Shown here: piece by piece, positions 1-11,389 of the stretch
How positions within the stretch are numbered: position 1 is the stretch's first letter
Layout of the letters: each line of letters starts with the position of its first letter
Origin: Sphagnum compactum
Taxonomy: Eukaryota; Bryophyta; Sphagnopsida; Sphagnales
Direction: 5' to 3'
Assembly: GCA_965153455.1 (NCBI GenBank)
Contig: OZ234495.1
Location: forward strand, 24,858,875-24,922,874
Length of the DNA: 64,000 nucleotides
Position numbers and translations under genes: made by a program
Notes under the pieces: generated by a model
The model's database searches: none
What the model saw: only the letters and a program-made list of their open reading frames with translations
What the model was told of the DNA's origin: nothing

Positions 1-1
1 T

Positions 2-1290
2 CAGTATGTGCACCTCTTCTATCCTGGCCTTCGTTTAGTTCACTCAACTAAGGATGTATGCGACTGCTATGTTCAAATCGATATCCAGCTCAAGCGCGAT
101 GACTTTCTTGCTGACAAACGCGATCGCCTACTGATTGAGAAGGAGATGGAGATGGTTAGTGCCACATGGTGTCAAATTTTGTGAAAGAGTTCATCAAGCA
201 TCATGGCCCTGATTAGCTTGTTCCGCCTACCATAATCACTGATCATTATGACGACGAACATTGTGATGATGATGGTGGTGACAACGACATTATTCTCTTG
301 ACCGTTGCACCTCAAATTTAGATCCAGATCAAAAAAATTGGTGGCAATTTCGCCATGCTTCATTATGAACATTCGCACCCATCGATCGATTATTTCAACT
401 TTAACCTCATGGTGTTGAATTTTGTGGTCGCCGACCTGACTAGCAACAGCAACGATGTGTTCTTTTATGATGAGCGACCTCAAGGCAAGGATGATGATGC
501 CTTATGCAGCCTGCGATTCACCTACCATTTGGAAAAATTCAAGATGCTATTGATTCGTAAGATAGCAATGCCGAAAACTCTACTCGTAATCCTCGAGAAT
601 TGTGTCAGTCAGAACAAGTTGGAGCTTGTCATGCAATTCTTCGCTCTGCTCTCCATCTTGTTCTACTCGAAAGTCGTGTTGGTGTACCTGATCCCATGAC
701 ATTCCCATAATACCGCCAATTAGGTCACCACATGGTGTCGCAATGTGATGAATGGCAAGAACTTCTACTCTCCAATGGCGATCGTTGAGGCCGTCAACGA
801 GGTCAAGGGGGTTAATGTGAGCTTCATTGATCATCGTGATGTGTGACGCCTGTGCTATGTCGGTTGGGGTCCCATCCTCAAGAAGCACTTCAAGTCGTTG
901 CCAACTCGGTATACGTTCAACTACTTCTTTGAGTTTGATGAAGGTCATGTCAGCATGTGATCCCTATGCTCAACGTCGAATAGTGAGGCCGTCAACGTAC
1001 CACTGGTAAATGCCACAAATATCAGCTTGATTCGTTAGTCACTTGTATCCGATCTATTCAACGCCACTGTTATCACAATCAAATAGGTAGCGTTCTTGCC
1101 CATCCGTTTGTCGATTATACCCGTGCTATCACTCAGTGAGAACAAGCTGATCTCTTTGGGCAAGAAGTACTTTTTGATTCCCCCCGAGCACCTGCCGTAC
1201 TACCCCGAGATTCCTGGTGTTCTCTGCGCGCAGATTGACGACGAGCAAGAATAGGCGCCCCCAGCGATGCGTAAGAAGAAGCAGTAACTT
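2..1290 (+). pseudogene. Decayed transposase-like gene (DUF7869-like domain)
   Basis: From 244 to about 1290 a single reading frame runs without frameshift but is broken by eight stops (codons starting at 319, 697, 721, 844, 958, 1036, 1084 and 1252). An upstream piece (2-181, another frame) reads YVHLFYPGLRLVHSTKD, followed by a Cys- and Glu/Lys-rich stretch. The main frame holds DVFFYDERPQGKDDDALCSL, LENCVSQNKLELVMQF and VYLIP-stop-HSH, then YVGWGPILKKHFKSLPTRYT. The pattern D/E-N-C-x-x-QNK followed by LIPxHSH resembles the core of DUF7869-type, probably RNase-H-like, transposase-related domains (DNCxGQNK ... GHT/GHS). This is family recall, not a search result. The intact ancestor would have had G in place of the stop before HSH. 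The copy is dead. No terminal repeats were recognised. Confidence 0.5.
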
Positions 1291-1639
1291 GCAGCGGTAG
1301 ATGCAATGGTGGAGTCAGCACCAAACGCACTAGTTTTATCAACGCTGGTCAAGGCAAGGCCGGGACACCCCAAGAAGAAGGTGGTCGTCGCGTCAGGACC
1401 ACCTTAGAAATCGATACTACAATTCTTCTCCAAGTAATCATCACAACCTTGAGGCCAGACTAGTCAATACAACCGCATTAGGTCGCCATATCAAATGGAA
1501 AAGGTCTTCATGGTTCTAGATAGATCTTGGCGAGAGGAGTCGATTGCCGCCTTCCTTTTCTGAATCTAACGAATACTGATGACGTTACGGCATTTATGGG
1601 AGGTCGGGGTTCGTATGGAACCTCGGGGTCCCGCCATAA

Positions 1640-1805
1640 GGTTCAAATAGTCATTAATAGAATAGCCGCTAATAGCCATTAATAACCTATGGTAATTTAA
1701 CCTATAATAACCACCAATAGCCACTAGTGGCCACCAATGGAATAACTACTAGTAGCCATCAATAAAATAACCACCAATAACCATTAATAGAATAATCACT
1801 AATAA
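1640..1805. repeat. AATAGCCATTAATAG-type short tandem repeat
   Basis: This stretch is built from degenerate copies of a unit like AATAGCCACTAATAG / CCATTAATAG. The same unit reappears at 4455-4560. It directly abuts the left end of the CACTA-like element at 1806. Confidence 0.6.
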
Positions 1806-3005
1806 CACTAGTAGAAATCAGCCAAAATGTAACCACTCCATTTACGACTACATGTGACTTGTAGTCGTTTGTGACTAGATTTGGGAACATTTGCAACTAT
1901 AAGACCACATTTCAACTATTTTGGTCATTCTCACAACTATGACTAAACTATTAGAAATTTCATCCTATTGGTTGGATCAATTTACATTTATTTTCATCCA
2001 TTAATAGGTTCATATGTCCCATTAGTCGCAATAGTCACCAAATTAGTTGCATCCTAAAGGTATTTTACAATGACATAGAGGTGTATTTTAATGTATGTAC
2101 TGAAATTATATATATATATATATATAATATGCATACGTATGTATATCGTTCATATAATGAATCCCAAAATTAATATTTGAACTTTGAATTTTTTATTCAT
2201 TTGAAAATTGATATTTCAATTCAAAAAATTATTAATTGATTATAAAAATGGACATTTTATTTTGAATATTTTTATATGAATATGAAAATTTATATTTCGA
2301 CTCTAAAAATTATGAATTTAAGTTTTAAATAATTATTCGATTTGAATATTTATTTATTAAATAAATAATAATTTCAATTCCAAATTATTATTTTGGATTT
2401 TCAAAATTAATACTTCAAGTTGAAAATTTATTAATTCAGTCTAAAAATGGACATTTCAATTTGAATATTGTTATTTGAATCTGAAAATTGACATTTCAAT
2501 TTTGGAAATTGTTATTTAAATTCAAAAAACTTATTTGATTTAAAAATTGATATTTTAATTCTAAATTATTATTTTCGAATCTGAAAATTAGTATTTCAAT
2601 TCAAAAAACTTTATTGAGTCTTAAAACTGACATTTTCATTTAAAATATTTTTATTTCGACTTGAAATTTGATATTTGAATTCTGAAGTTTAAAATTTCAA
2701 ATTTAAGAAATTATTTGACTTGAAAGTTGAAATTTGAATTTCGAATTATTATTTTGAATTTTCGAAATTAATATTTAAATTCATAAAATTGTTAATTGAG
2801 TCTTAAAATGGACATTTCAATTTTGAATATTGTTATTTGAATTTGAAAATTGACATTGCAATTCTGAAATTTGTTATTTAACTTCAAAAAACTTATTTGA
2901 TCTAAAAATTGATATTTGAATTCTGAATTATTATGTTGGAATCTTAAATTTATATTTTAATTCAAAAACTTATTGATTGAGTTTTAAGGGTTTTTTCTAC
3001 TAGTG
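1806..3005. mobile_element. CACTA-like non-autonomous DNA transposon
   Basis: The left end is CACTAGTAGAAA (1806-1817) and the right end is its inverse, TTTCTACTAGTG (2994-3005), the terminal signature of plant CACTA (En/Spm) elements. The flanking triplets are TAA and TTA, near but not identical to a 3-bp target duplication. Subterminal DNA (1825-1960) has repeated ACTACA/TAGTCG/CAACTA motifs, as usual for the superfamily. There is no transposase ORF inside. Most of the interior is an AT-rich satellite listed separately. Confidence 0.6.
2165..2990. repeat. AT-rich satellite array inside the CACTA-like element
   Basis: Higher-order units of about 180-200 bp repeat four times. The marker GACATTT occurs at 2251, 2450, 2629 and 2811 (spacing 199, 179 and 182). 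Within each unit a degenerate motif of about 20 bp (TTGAAATTGATATTTGAATT type) alternates. It ends just before the right terminus of the host element. Confidence 0.65.
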
Positions 3006-4100
3006 TTATCCATAATAAATCACTTTTATAAAGAATTACAAATGATTATGTTTATTAAATCTAAGTTACACTAATTAATTATTTTTATACTATATATTTC
3101 TATGTTATATAATTGAAATTCTTAACATAAAATAATTAATTAATATAATTAATGTGACATTACTTTTAAATCATTGTTATTATTTCAAATAAGAATTAAT
3201 TAGTATGTGCATAATTATTTTCTAATTGAACATAATTATTCACACTCTGTAATTTATAACTTCAAACCTGAATTTAAAATTTAGAAACATTACAGTGTAG
3301 TTAAAATTGTTATTTTATTGATTTTAATTTCACGAGTTATTGTATTTTTTTTTATTAAAAAAATCTGTGATTAAACATCTACGATAAATATTTTATAGTA
3401 ATTTTACAGTAATTATGAAAATTAATGTTATGTTTAACAAATTATTGTATTTATAGTTAACAATTTCTTGACCTATAAGAATTTTTACAACAATAAATGT
3501 AATTAATTGAATAATAATTTTTCATAAATTCGTTACTTTCTAATAGCAATTGTTAATTCATTACTTATAATTTTAACAGAAATATTTAAAATATTTTTAG
3601 ATTATTATATCATATATAATTCAATCAAATTCTAAAAAAGAATAAAATATTTTAAAATAAATATTTAATTATTTATGAGTTATGTATTAATAGCTTGTGA
3701 GTAACTAGATAGCTAGTTTGTTAAATATTAAGAAGTTATTACATTAAGTAATTGATAATGAATATTGAATATTTGTAGTGTATAATTGATAATTTAAATA
3801 TATGTAAATGTAATCATTATTAATTAAATGATTATCTAATTATTTAGTACTTGAATTGTTTAGAAATCTAAAAATTAAGAAAGTAAGGCATGAAGAAAGT
3901 TTCAGAATTACAACTTAGTTTGTGAGGAAGTTGCAAGTTCAAAACTTATCCCATATTGTTTGTTCTTCATTCCTATTTTGAACACTACATAAACAAGGGG
4001 GTGTGGTCATCCAATTTCACATTAATAAATTTGTGCACATGGGATGAGCTAATCAAAAAGCTCAACCCAAAACAAAAAAAACAAATTATGTACATTTCTA
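3006..4100. other. AT-rich spacer, no gene seen
   Basis: This is very AT-rich sequence without long ORFs, RNA genes or clear repeats. A 66-codon ORF at 3956-4156 has no recognisable features and is probably chance. Confidence 0.5.
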
Positions 4101-4104
4101 AAAT

Positions 4105-4400
4105 ATTTACCTTCCCAACCTACTTATCTACCAAGCTAGGTAGGTATTTAGTTTGACCTACCCACCTAGGTTGATCTATGTACCTACCTACCTAAATACC
4201 TACTTATATGAGTAGGTATTTAACATAGGAACGTAAAACCTACCTACCTATTTTTAAACTTAAGTAGGTAGGTTGGTATGTAACCTAGGTTTGTAGGCAC
4301 CTATTTATGTACCTACCCAGGTACCTACCAACTTTATATATTTTTTTAATGCCACGTGGCATACTTACATTGGGCCACGTGTCATAATATAATATCATTT
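4105..4400. repeat. ACCTAGGT/TACC repeat leading into CACGTG palindromes
   Basis: 4105-4330 is a degenerate array of TACCTACCTAGGTAGG-type motifs. It is followed by GCCACGTGGC (4351-4360) and GGCCACGTGTC (4373-4383), two G-box palindromes 24 bp apart. The same order (CCTAGGT-rich DNA, then CCACGTGG repeats) occurs at 10,980-11,370, so both loci probably derive from one repeat family. Confidence 0.55.
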
Positions 4401-4444
4401 AAGTATTTGAATTGAACGTCCTAAATTATTTCAAAATAATAATT

Positions 4445-4920
4445 ATCATAATATTTTAAATAACCATTAATAGCCACTAATAGAATAAGTACCAATAGCC
4501 ATTAATAGCCACCAATAGAATAGGTACCAAGAGCCATTAATAACTACCAATAACCATATATGAGAATTACTTAGCATTGCTAAAAATAATCTAGGGTGAA
4601 ATAAGTTACAATAGACAAAAATAATTTAAGGTGAAATAGTTTACAATAACCTAAAATTGTCAATAATATCATAAGGTGAAATAGTCTTCAATAATCAAAA
4701 GTAACCAATAATAACCCCACATAGTAAAAAATACCTAAGATGAAATAACTTTGAATAGCCAATAGTAACTTATAATAGCTATAAGTAGCCTAAAGTGAAA
4801 TAATCTATAATAGCCAAAAAAACATAAAATAGTCACAAATAGCCCTAAGGGTGAAATAATTTAAACTAATAAAAAATAACCATATAATAATTGAAAGTAG
4901 CCTAGCATAGGTAGTATTAT
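4445..4920. repeat. AATAGCC / AAGGTGAAATAG degenerate tandem array
   Basis: The array starts with CCAATAGCCATTAATAG units like those at 1640. It then changes to a unit of roughly 50-55 bp marked by AAGGTGAAATAGTT-like sequence (near 4592, 4630, 4674, 4739, 4793 and 4851). There is no coding content. Confidence 0.55.
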
Positions 4921-5484
4921 GATATTAACAAAAATCTTATCCATTTATTAAACTTTTTTTTTTCAAAAGAATGGTCATTGAAATGTCATTGAATAATGAT
5001 ATTCAACCTTTTTTTTGTTCAAATGATTTTACACTTTCAAAAGAAAATAAATGTAATTATGTAACCAATATATTCCACCATTAATATTATCATTTAAGGT
5101 TTACTTAAAATACTTTTGAAGGTGACTAAAAGTTGTTTCCATCAAGTAAGCAAGAAGGTAGAAACCCACATTGAATGTTGCAATTAAATGGTTGATTATA
5201 TCTACAAACCACAAGTTGTACAGAAATAACGCATGTTGGCTTTTATTTTATGCACTTTTGCAAATACTAAAGTGCTTATACAAAATCAATATTGTTCCCA
5301 AAACACTATTCCTTTGAATTTAGTGCTTCACAATCTAAAATATGTAGAAATCCAAAGTGTTAAAGTGCTTTTTAAAAGTAAAGTACATGTAGTCATTCTA
5401 ATTGCTAGTGAGAGATCTAACTATGCTTTCTAGTAAAAACCAACTACTATTTGATGAATTTAGGCTCCTTGTGAAGGTGTTGTC

Positions 5485-7193
5485 ATGGTGAAGGAAGAGA
5501 AGGATAGGAAGCCCAAGCGGGATATTGATAAGGAATATCCTAAGTATGCTTGGGTTCATAACAAATTACAAGATACCCAATTTTTGAAGGATGTTAGGGG
5601 CTCCCAATAGAAAGGTTGGATCCCAAGCACAATTTGATAAATGAACATGTCACTATAGCGGATATTGCCAAATTTTTTGGCAATATTAGGACCTTTAAGT
5701 CCAATAATCCACTACTGACCAAGGAAGCATGACAAGATATTGAAACACTTTATTGGAAGATCAATGGCACTAGTCATATTACCAACAATGAAGTGATGGG
5801 TTGGTTTGTGAAGGGGTGGATAACACATGGAAATGGACACCCAATTAATTGGGTTGTAGCAGCTGCTACAACAGCAAAAGAAAAAGCTCAACGCTTGGGT
5901 ATGTAGATGAAGTCCAAAGGGGAGAAATCAAATGTTAGTGAAGGTTCACAACCATCACCAGAAGTAATAGGCTTGGGACATGTAGATCAGAAGGATGGAA
6001 AAGATGTTAACATCCTAAATGTTCACAAGCTTTGGAAAAATCCAATGTTTGAAGAAGATATTGCCAAAGTTAAAAAAATTGTAGACCTTAAACATGAGGT
6101 CTAAAAGTTAAACAAGGTTTGACTGAGGGAATTGGAGGATAAGAAGAAAGGACTGCAAGACTAGTTGCTTGGATTGAAATTTAATATGGAAGACCAAAAA
6201 AATGTTGTGTGGAGAAGTAGAGGAAAGAGTTCAAGCAATAAAGGTTGCATTCCAAAATTTAATTAACCAATAAGCAATAGATAAGTTGTTGGTATGTGTC
6301 CAACACGAATAACATGGAATACTCATACTTATGATAACTTTAGAATGCCTTGCCTCTAGACAAGCCCTAAGTGTTTATTACACACATATATTTAGCACTA
6401 TTTAATGTGATTATTTGTTTTCCTTTGCCATTTCATACATTGTCATTAATTTTTTTCATAGACAAGGGCCTATTTGCATGGGACATTAAACATTATTCTA
6501 CCACAGGGTTTTTGATGGTTTAATCCTATTTTTGTGTTAGTTCTCCTAGTGCTTTCCATTTGCTTAAAATTTAGACATGCATTATGTTGGGGAAGGAATT
6601 TAAACTAGTGAATTTGTCCACAACAACAAGAAACAGCTAGTTTTCCAACTTTTAAACAAACACGTTATTAAGTGTTATTAGGTCATTATGTTCATTCCAA
6701 GGCTTTCTTCTTCAAATATATTGATTGTTTCACTTGTGTTGGGGGGTTAGAATAGATTGATAATCTAGCTTTGGAGTAAAATTGCATTGACATGGGAAGT
6801 GGGGACTAGATGTCCATAGCACCCATAGTCAATTCAATGGATGTTGTAGGTAGTTTTGACTTCCAGTAGCAAAAGTCAAAGCTAGAAGATGAACTGAAAA
6901 TTGCAAAAGTAATTGCAACAGATAGGTTTCAAGGGGCCCTTTGATGTGAGACTTTGTTCAAGGAGGCGAAGGAAGAATTGGAAATTGTTGGATTAAAGCT
7001 AACAAAGGTTGCACGGGAAGGTTTAGAGAATTGGTTAAGGAAAGAAGAAATCATATGTTATTAGTTACATGACATGAAAAAAGAAGCTAGTATGTGTTTT
7101 TGGCCAAAGCCCATCATGCATCCAGCGAAGCCTATAGATGATGCAAGTGTAAGAACCTTTGTCATCATTAAGCCATGTGGGTATTGCAACTAA
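5485..7193 (+). pseudogene. Decayed coiled-coil protein gene of unknown family
   Basis: 5485-5610 reads MVKEEKDRKPKRDIDKEYPK and on to a stop. From 5616 to 6104 another frame reads through only two stops (5727 region, 5904 region), giving DPKHNLINEHVTIADIAKFF, then an ALTKEA/YWKINGTSH stretch and EEDIAKVKKIVDLKHEV. The same frame resumes at 6858-7193 with SKLEDELKIAKVIATDRF and FKEAKEELEIVGLKLTKVA, a charged heptad-like coiled coil, and ends PCGYCN-stop. The AT-rich stretch 6300-6840 between the parts may be an old intron or an insertion. I do not recognise the family. It could be a transposon accessory ORF or a dead host gene. Confidence 0.35.
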
Positions 7194-7559
7194 TCCTTCC
7201 ATTGTCATGACATTACAGTCACTAACTACAAACACCATAGTTATGACATTCTTAGTGCGGGAATGTTATGGAAGCCCAAAGAAGCAAGAATTTTAAAGAA
7301 TTTTATAGATCAACCGGTGAACATTCGGTAAACATTCGTGGGCATGTTAGGCTTACATTATTAGGCTTATATCCTGGATGGACAAATCAACCTGTCCTAA
7401 CTTTACCATCAAGCAGATTCGGCAGGACAAAAATTAGGGATCTCTTGCTCTCTGCATAATCACACACACATTGGGGCAAGAAGAAAAATCTGGAAAGCAT
7501 TTCATGGCTCAGTGAAGAAGTACTACTACTGCTAGTTCTAATCCTTCCTCCCAAGAAGT

Positions 7560-9457
7560 TGCTCTTCTTGATGATAGATTCGTGGAGAAACTAAAATCTG
7601 TCTGCAAACGGCAGATAGATCTTGACAGAAGAGCCAGCAAGGAAGAAAACACAAACAAACTTTCAGTTGCATCATCTGCATTTTACCTTGTGCAATTTTT
7701 CTGTGACATAGATCTCTCTAGTTTGGTTTTGGCCATTATCCACAATCCATCTGCAGTTTTTCACACAAAGAGATTCGTGAGAGATTTGAGAAGAGATTTG
7801 TGTAAGTGAAGGTCAAGTTTGCCTTCACGTATAAAGGATACAAAGCAGCAGTGGCAAACAAAAGAGACAAGTCCACCAAGCAGCAATTGGCAGAGGGAAT
7901 CAGGGTGGTAGCAGCAGAGGAGTCTGATGCGGCAGCAGCATCAGTCTCTTCAGATGGATCAATCTCTCCATTGTCAAAAGATCAATGCAATGATGGTTTC
8001 TCTGGTTCCATCTCCCCATTGTCAGAAGATCCATGCCATGGGGCTTCTCTGGTTCAATCTCTCCATTGTCAGAAGAAGAAGATTCATGCAATGATGGCTT
8101 CTCTGGTGATAAGGAAGCTGGCATTACAACACAAAGTAGATTCAAGCTTGCCTATGGGGAATTGACTTACTTCAGACCAGAGTTGTTGAGTGTTGTCATT
8201 CAGTCCAATACACTTGAGCAATCGGTATCCACAAGAGCAAGCACCTGTAGCAAGTGTGCACAATTCTCTGACAGTGTACGAGATCCAAATGGGTTAATTG
8301 ATTCAGCAAGAGCAGCTCAATGTTCTGACAGCAATTACACAAATCCACATGTGGCTGCAAGACCTGAAGGAATTGCAGATGCATATGATCATCATCATCC
8401 CTCTACATCTGGTGATGAGAAGGAGGCTCTTGTGAAATCAGACGCCCAGAAGAGGGTTCTGCATGAGCTGCTGCCCTCTTCTTCTCTTCATCATGGGATT
8501 GTTTGTGATGCACCTAAGGAGGAGGAGGAGGAGGATAGGGGAAATGGTAGTTCTAAGGATATGGAAGAGCGTCGTAAGAGTTTAGTAAGTGCTGCAAGAG
8601 CATCAAATACTCTGAAAATGAAATGGGGAGACTTGGATGATGAAGATGTGGAACAGATACAACTTCCTGGAAATGCACATGGCAAGTTTGAAAATTTGCC
8701 AACTAATACTTCAGGACAAGATGTGAAGCAAGCAGAAGAAGTATACATGATCACGACTGCAGATGATGATGAAGAATATTCTGAAGAAAATTTCTCTTTA
8801 AAGGAAAATGATGCAGTGGGATATAATTCTCAAGCAAGACTCACTCTACTGTCACTACTACACTAGCGAGATTCTCAGAAACTTTTGTTAACAACAAATG
8901 CAGAAAAGTCACAGGTCCAGGGTATAACCTCCCTGCTTGCAGATGGTCATGATGGTCACGAGTTCACATTGTTGCACAATGATGCAACAACGGAGGAGGA
9001 TGAGAGATCTACTGGTTTGAGTGAGGTCAGGATGACCACAGATTTAGATAACACAAACAACAAGAAAGGTGTGAAACAACCTTCAGGAGTACTGAGACTT
9101 GACAATGAAGATGTGTCAGGATCACTTGCAGCGTTGGCTGAAGTTGCTTATGTCATGGCTCCTCGAAATCAAGCAAATGGAGGGGCAGCAGCAGCAGAAA
9201 CAACTAGAAGAGGTGAACGTGCCATGAAACAAGAAGATGATAGTGCAAAAAACACCACCATATATCTCCCTGTCTCCAGTGGTTTATGTACATCTCAAGC
9301 AGGTAACACAAGCATGATGCTGGAGTATGCATCAGAGCCAGAATACACACCAAAATCCTCATCTGCTTGCTGCAGCTTGCTGTTTGCATTAGTGTTGTTT
9401 TCTGCACCCGGAGAAGAACCGTCGTCGTCGTCGTCGTCGTTGACGACGATTTCATGA
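7560..9457 (+). pseudogene. Broken gene with SCAPER-like N-terminal motif
   Basis: Three pieces form one apparent coding region of higher GC than its surroundings. Piece 1 (about 7530-7809) reads QEVALLDDRFVEKLKSVCKR. Piece 2 (7806-8050) reads KVKFAFTYKGYKAAVANKRD and enters a threefold repeat CNDGFSGSISPLSED (7960-8106). At about 8040 the frame shifts by one base, and 8033-9457 continues, interrupted by a single TAG at 8864-8866. Near 8618-8650 it encodes LKMKWGDLDDEDVEQ. This resembles the (K)xKWGDLEEDALV motif I recall from plant proteins related to SCAPER (S-phase cyclin A-associated protein in the ER). The rest is low-complexity, acidic and Ser-rich. The frameshift and stop suggest a pseudogene or truncated duplicate. 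Unannotated introns or sequence errors are the alternative. No SCAPER C-terminal region follows. Confidence 0.4.
7960..8106 (+). repeat. In-frame minisatellite, about 51-54 bp x 3
   Basis: The repeat unit encodes C-N/H-D/G-GFSGSISPLS-x-D/E. The second-to-third unit boundary carries the one-base frameshift of the host ORF (CATGGGGCTTCTCTGG against the expected extra base). Unit-length change in such a minisatellite is a plausible source of the lesion. Confidence 0.65.
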
Positions 9458-9459
9458 AC

Positions 9460-9728
9460 TCGTCGGACTCCTTCCCGGCTTCAATGGCGCAACGGATTGC
9501 TCTGATTCTTCTTCCCCTGATGACGAGTCCTCCTCCTCCTCCTCACAAGGCGCCACTAGAGAGGGCTCTGGAGACCGGGAGAAGAACTTCTTCACTCCAT
9601 TCTCCGCGAGATGCACAACACAGTTTCTTGGATGCGAGGATCTTCTTTCGCGAGTCTCTTCCACATTCAAGCCGTCGATGAACTCCAAGCACCAGCTGCA
9701 GGAGAATCTCATGCATTTGTTGCCTTGA
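9460..9728 (+). pseudogene. GC-rich coding fragment, unknown protein
   Basis: This is an island of CpG- and GC-rich sequence after a (GTC)n run at 9420-9440. One plus frame reads HELVGLLPGFNGATDCSDSS, a Ser-rich acidic linker, then FFTPFSARCTTQFLGCEDLL and SRVSSTFKPSMNSKHQLQEN, with a stop at 9726. The composition looks coding and unlike the AT-rich flanks. I do not recognise the family, and no start or upstream exon could be fixed. It may be the last exon of the broken 7.5-9.5 kb gene or an unrelated captured fragment. Confidence 0.3.
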
Positions 9729-9729
9729 C

Positions 9730-10310
9730 CGATGCTAAGTTACAGAATTGGAAGGATTGTCGAAAATAGTTTGCGATCTGTAAGGTACGTCATTACATGA
9801 GGAGATCGCCGGTAGATAATCTTTCCGCTGTCGGAGAGCAGCAGCCATGAGCACTGGAGGAGGACGGACGGACGGCCTGCGCTGGGAGCCCTGAAGAACT
9901 ACAACACCTCCTCAGACTTCTCCTTCTCAGGAAGAGTTTATTTGTAAACAAAACAAAAAAGTTGCAGTTTAGGTGAAGCAAAAGAAAGAAAGAAAAGAAA
10001 GTTCCAACTTGAGAGAGAGAATAGTAACCACCCCCAGTAGGACAACTACAACAAGCTACACCGCACTGCACTGGCGGCGCAGCCGGCAGGTATTGGCGGC
10101 AGCCTGACTCCTAGTGGTAACGGTCTGGCAGTAACCGTTACCGTTCAGCACAGGCTGTCGCCGCGCGCGATGTCTAGCAAATGTTTCACGAATGTATGCC
10201 GAATGTTTTGACAAGGTGCTTTGCCACGTAAATTCGCGAATTTTAAAGTGCAAAATGACGAATGTCATTACTAGGACAAACACACCTTCCACCTTTTTTG
10301 CCATGGTGCA
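9730..10310. other. GC-mixed spacer, no gene supported
   Basis: This is moderately GC-rich sequence (9790-10,240) with short overlapping ORFs on both strands, none with recognisable protein features. It may be flanking or UTR remains of the adjacent broken gene. Confidence 0.3.
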
Positions 10311-10547
10311 ATGTTAAAATACTCAGACAAATGTTGTGTGTGTAAGCAAAAGCTACACCCAGATTGGTGGTCTAGTTGGGGAATTTGTGGAGCAAATGAG
10401 GAGATGAAAGAGCTAGCAAAGGAAATGTGTATAGATGACTTGCAAAAGGACATGGCAGTTAACATAATGGAAGCTACAAGGAGCGGCCTTGATGTTAAGT
10501 CAAATGGTGACTGCAAATTAGTACCCATTGAGATCCACAAAATTTAA
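10311..10547 (+). CDS. Small Cys-containing ORF, hypothetical
   Basis: A 78-codon ORF starts MLKYSDKCCVCKQKLHPDWW and ends LVPIEIHKI. It holds a CCxC...H...C pattern (CCVCKQKLHPDWWSSWGIC) and a helical acidic middle (NEEMKELAKEM). I do not recognise the family and see no promoter or splice support. It could be a remnant of a transposon-encoded protein or chance. Confidence 0.2.
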   Translation: MLKYSDKCCVCKQKLHPDWWSSWGICGANEEMKELAKEMCIDDLQKDMAVNIMEATRSGLDVKSNGDCKLVPIEIHKI

Positions 10548-11212
10548 TAAAAACACATGATTTTGTTTTGTAGGTAGCTAGATGGTTGTTTATGCACTTT
10601 CACCTCATGTATGTAATTTAGACCTAAGGTATGTTTAAATCATATGCTTGCATATTTGACCATGGAGCCTTAACACATTAAGTACGGATCAAGCTCCATT
10701 GGAAATCATGGATGGAAAGCCCAATGGGATGGTACACTTGAGAATAGTCCTACTGAAATGTTCTCATGCACGAAGTCACAAATAATATCTACTATTGTTT
10801 TTCCCACAAAGTCACATTCAAGCACCTTGTCACCTAAAATTGATTTAAAAAGTGATGTGACACCTAAACCAAAGGTGGTAAAACAAAAGGAAAATCTCCA
10901 GCCTATTCAAAATGCATCTCCCCAACGTGTATATCCTCACCAAGAACTTTAAATAGGAGGCTAAATTTAAAATGAAATAAGATTTTCCTACCTAGGTCAT
11001 TTAGGTGTAGGCTTAATCTAGGTGGTGTACATTTAAGCCTAGTAAAGGTCATAGCTTAGGTTGCCCTAGCCTACTTTAAGCTTTTATACCTAGTTGTTAG
11101 TTATAAGCTCGTAGACCTAGGCCTAAAAGTTTAGGTTGTAGGTTCCTAAACATAAGAACCTTAAGAGTAAGTATTTAATTTTAGGTTTAAATCTAGGTTA
11201 TTTAGATTCTAT

Positions 11213-11369
11213 CCACGTGGCATAACCTAATGGCCAATGTTTAAATGACACGTGGCATTACATAGTGACTAATGTTTAAATGCCATGTGGCATAGCCTAA
11301 GCAACCAATGTTTATATGCCGCGTGGCTTAACTTGGGTGGCCATTGTTTAAATGCCACATGGCATTTGC
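11213..11369. repeat. 36-bp tandem array with TGCCACGTGGCA palindromes
   Basis: About 4.2 units begin at 11,213, 11,249, 11,284, 11,320 and 11,355. Each carries a CACGTGG or CATGTGGCAT core followed by AACCTAA...CCAATGTTTAAATG. The cores are variants of the dyad TGCCACGTGGCA, which contains a G-box (CACGTG). Confidence 0.7.
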
Positions 11370-11389
11370 CTAGTCAAAATGGTGTTTAA

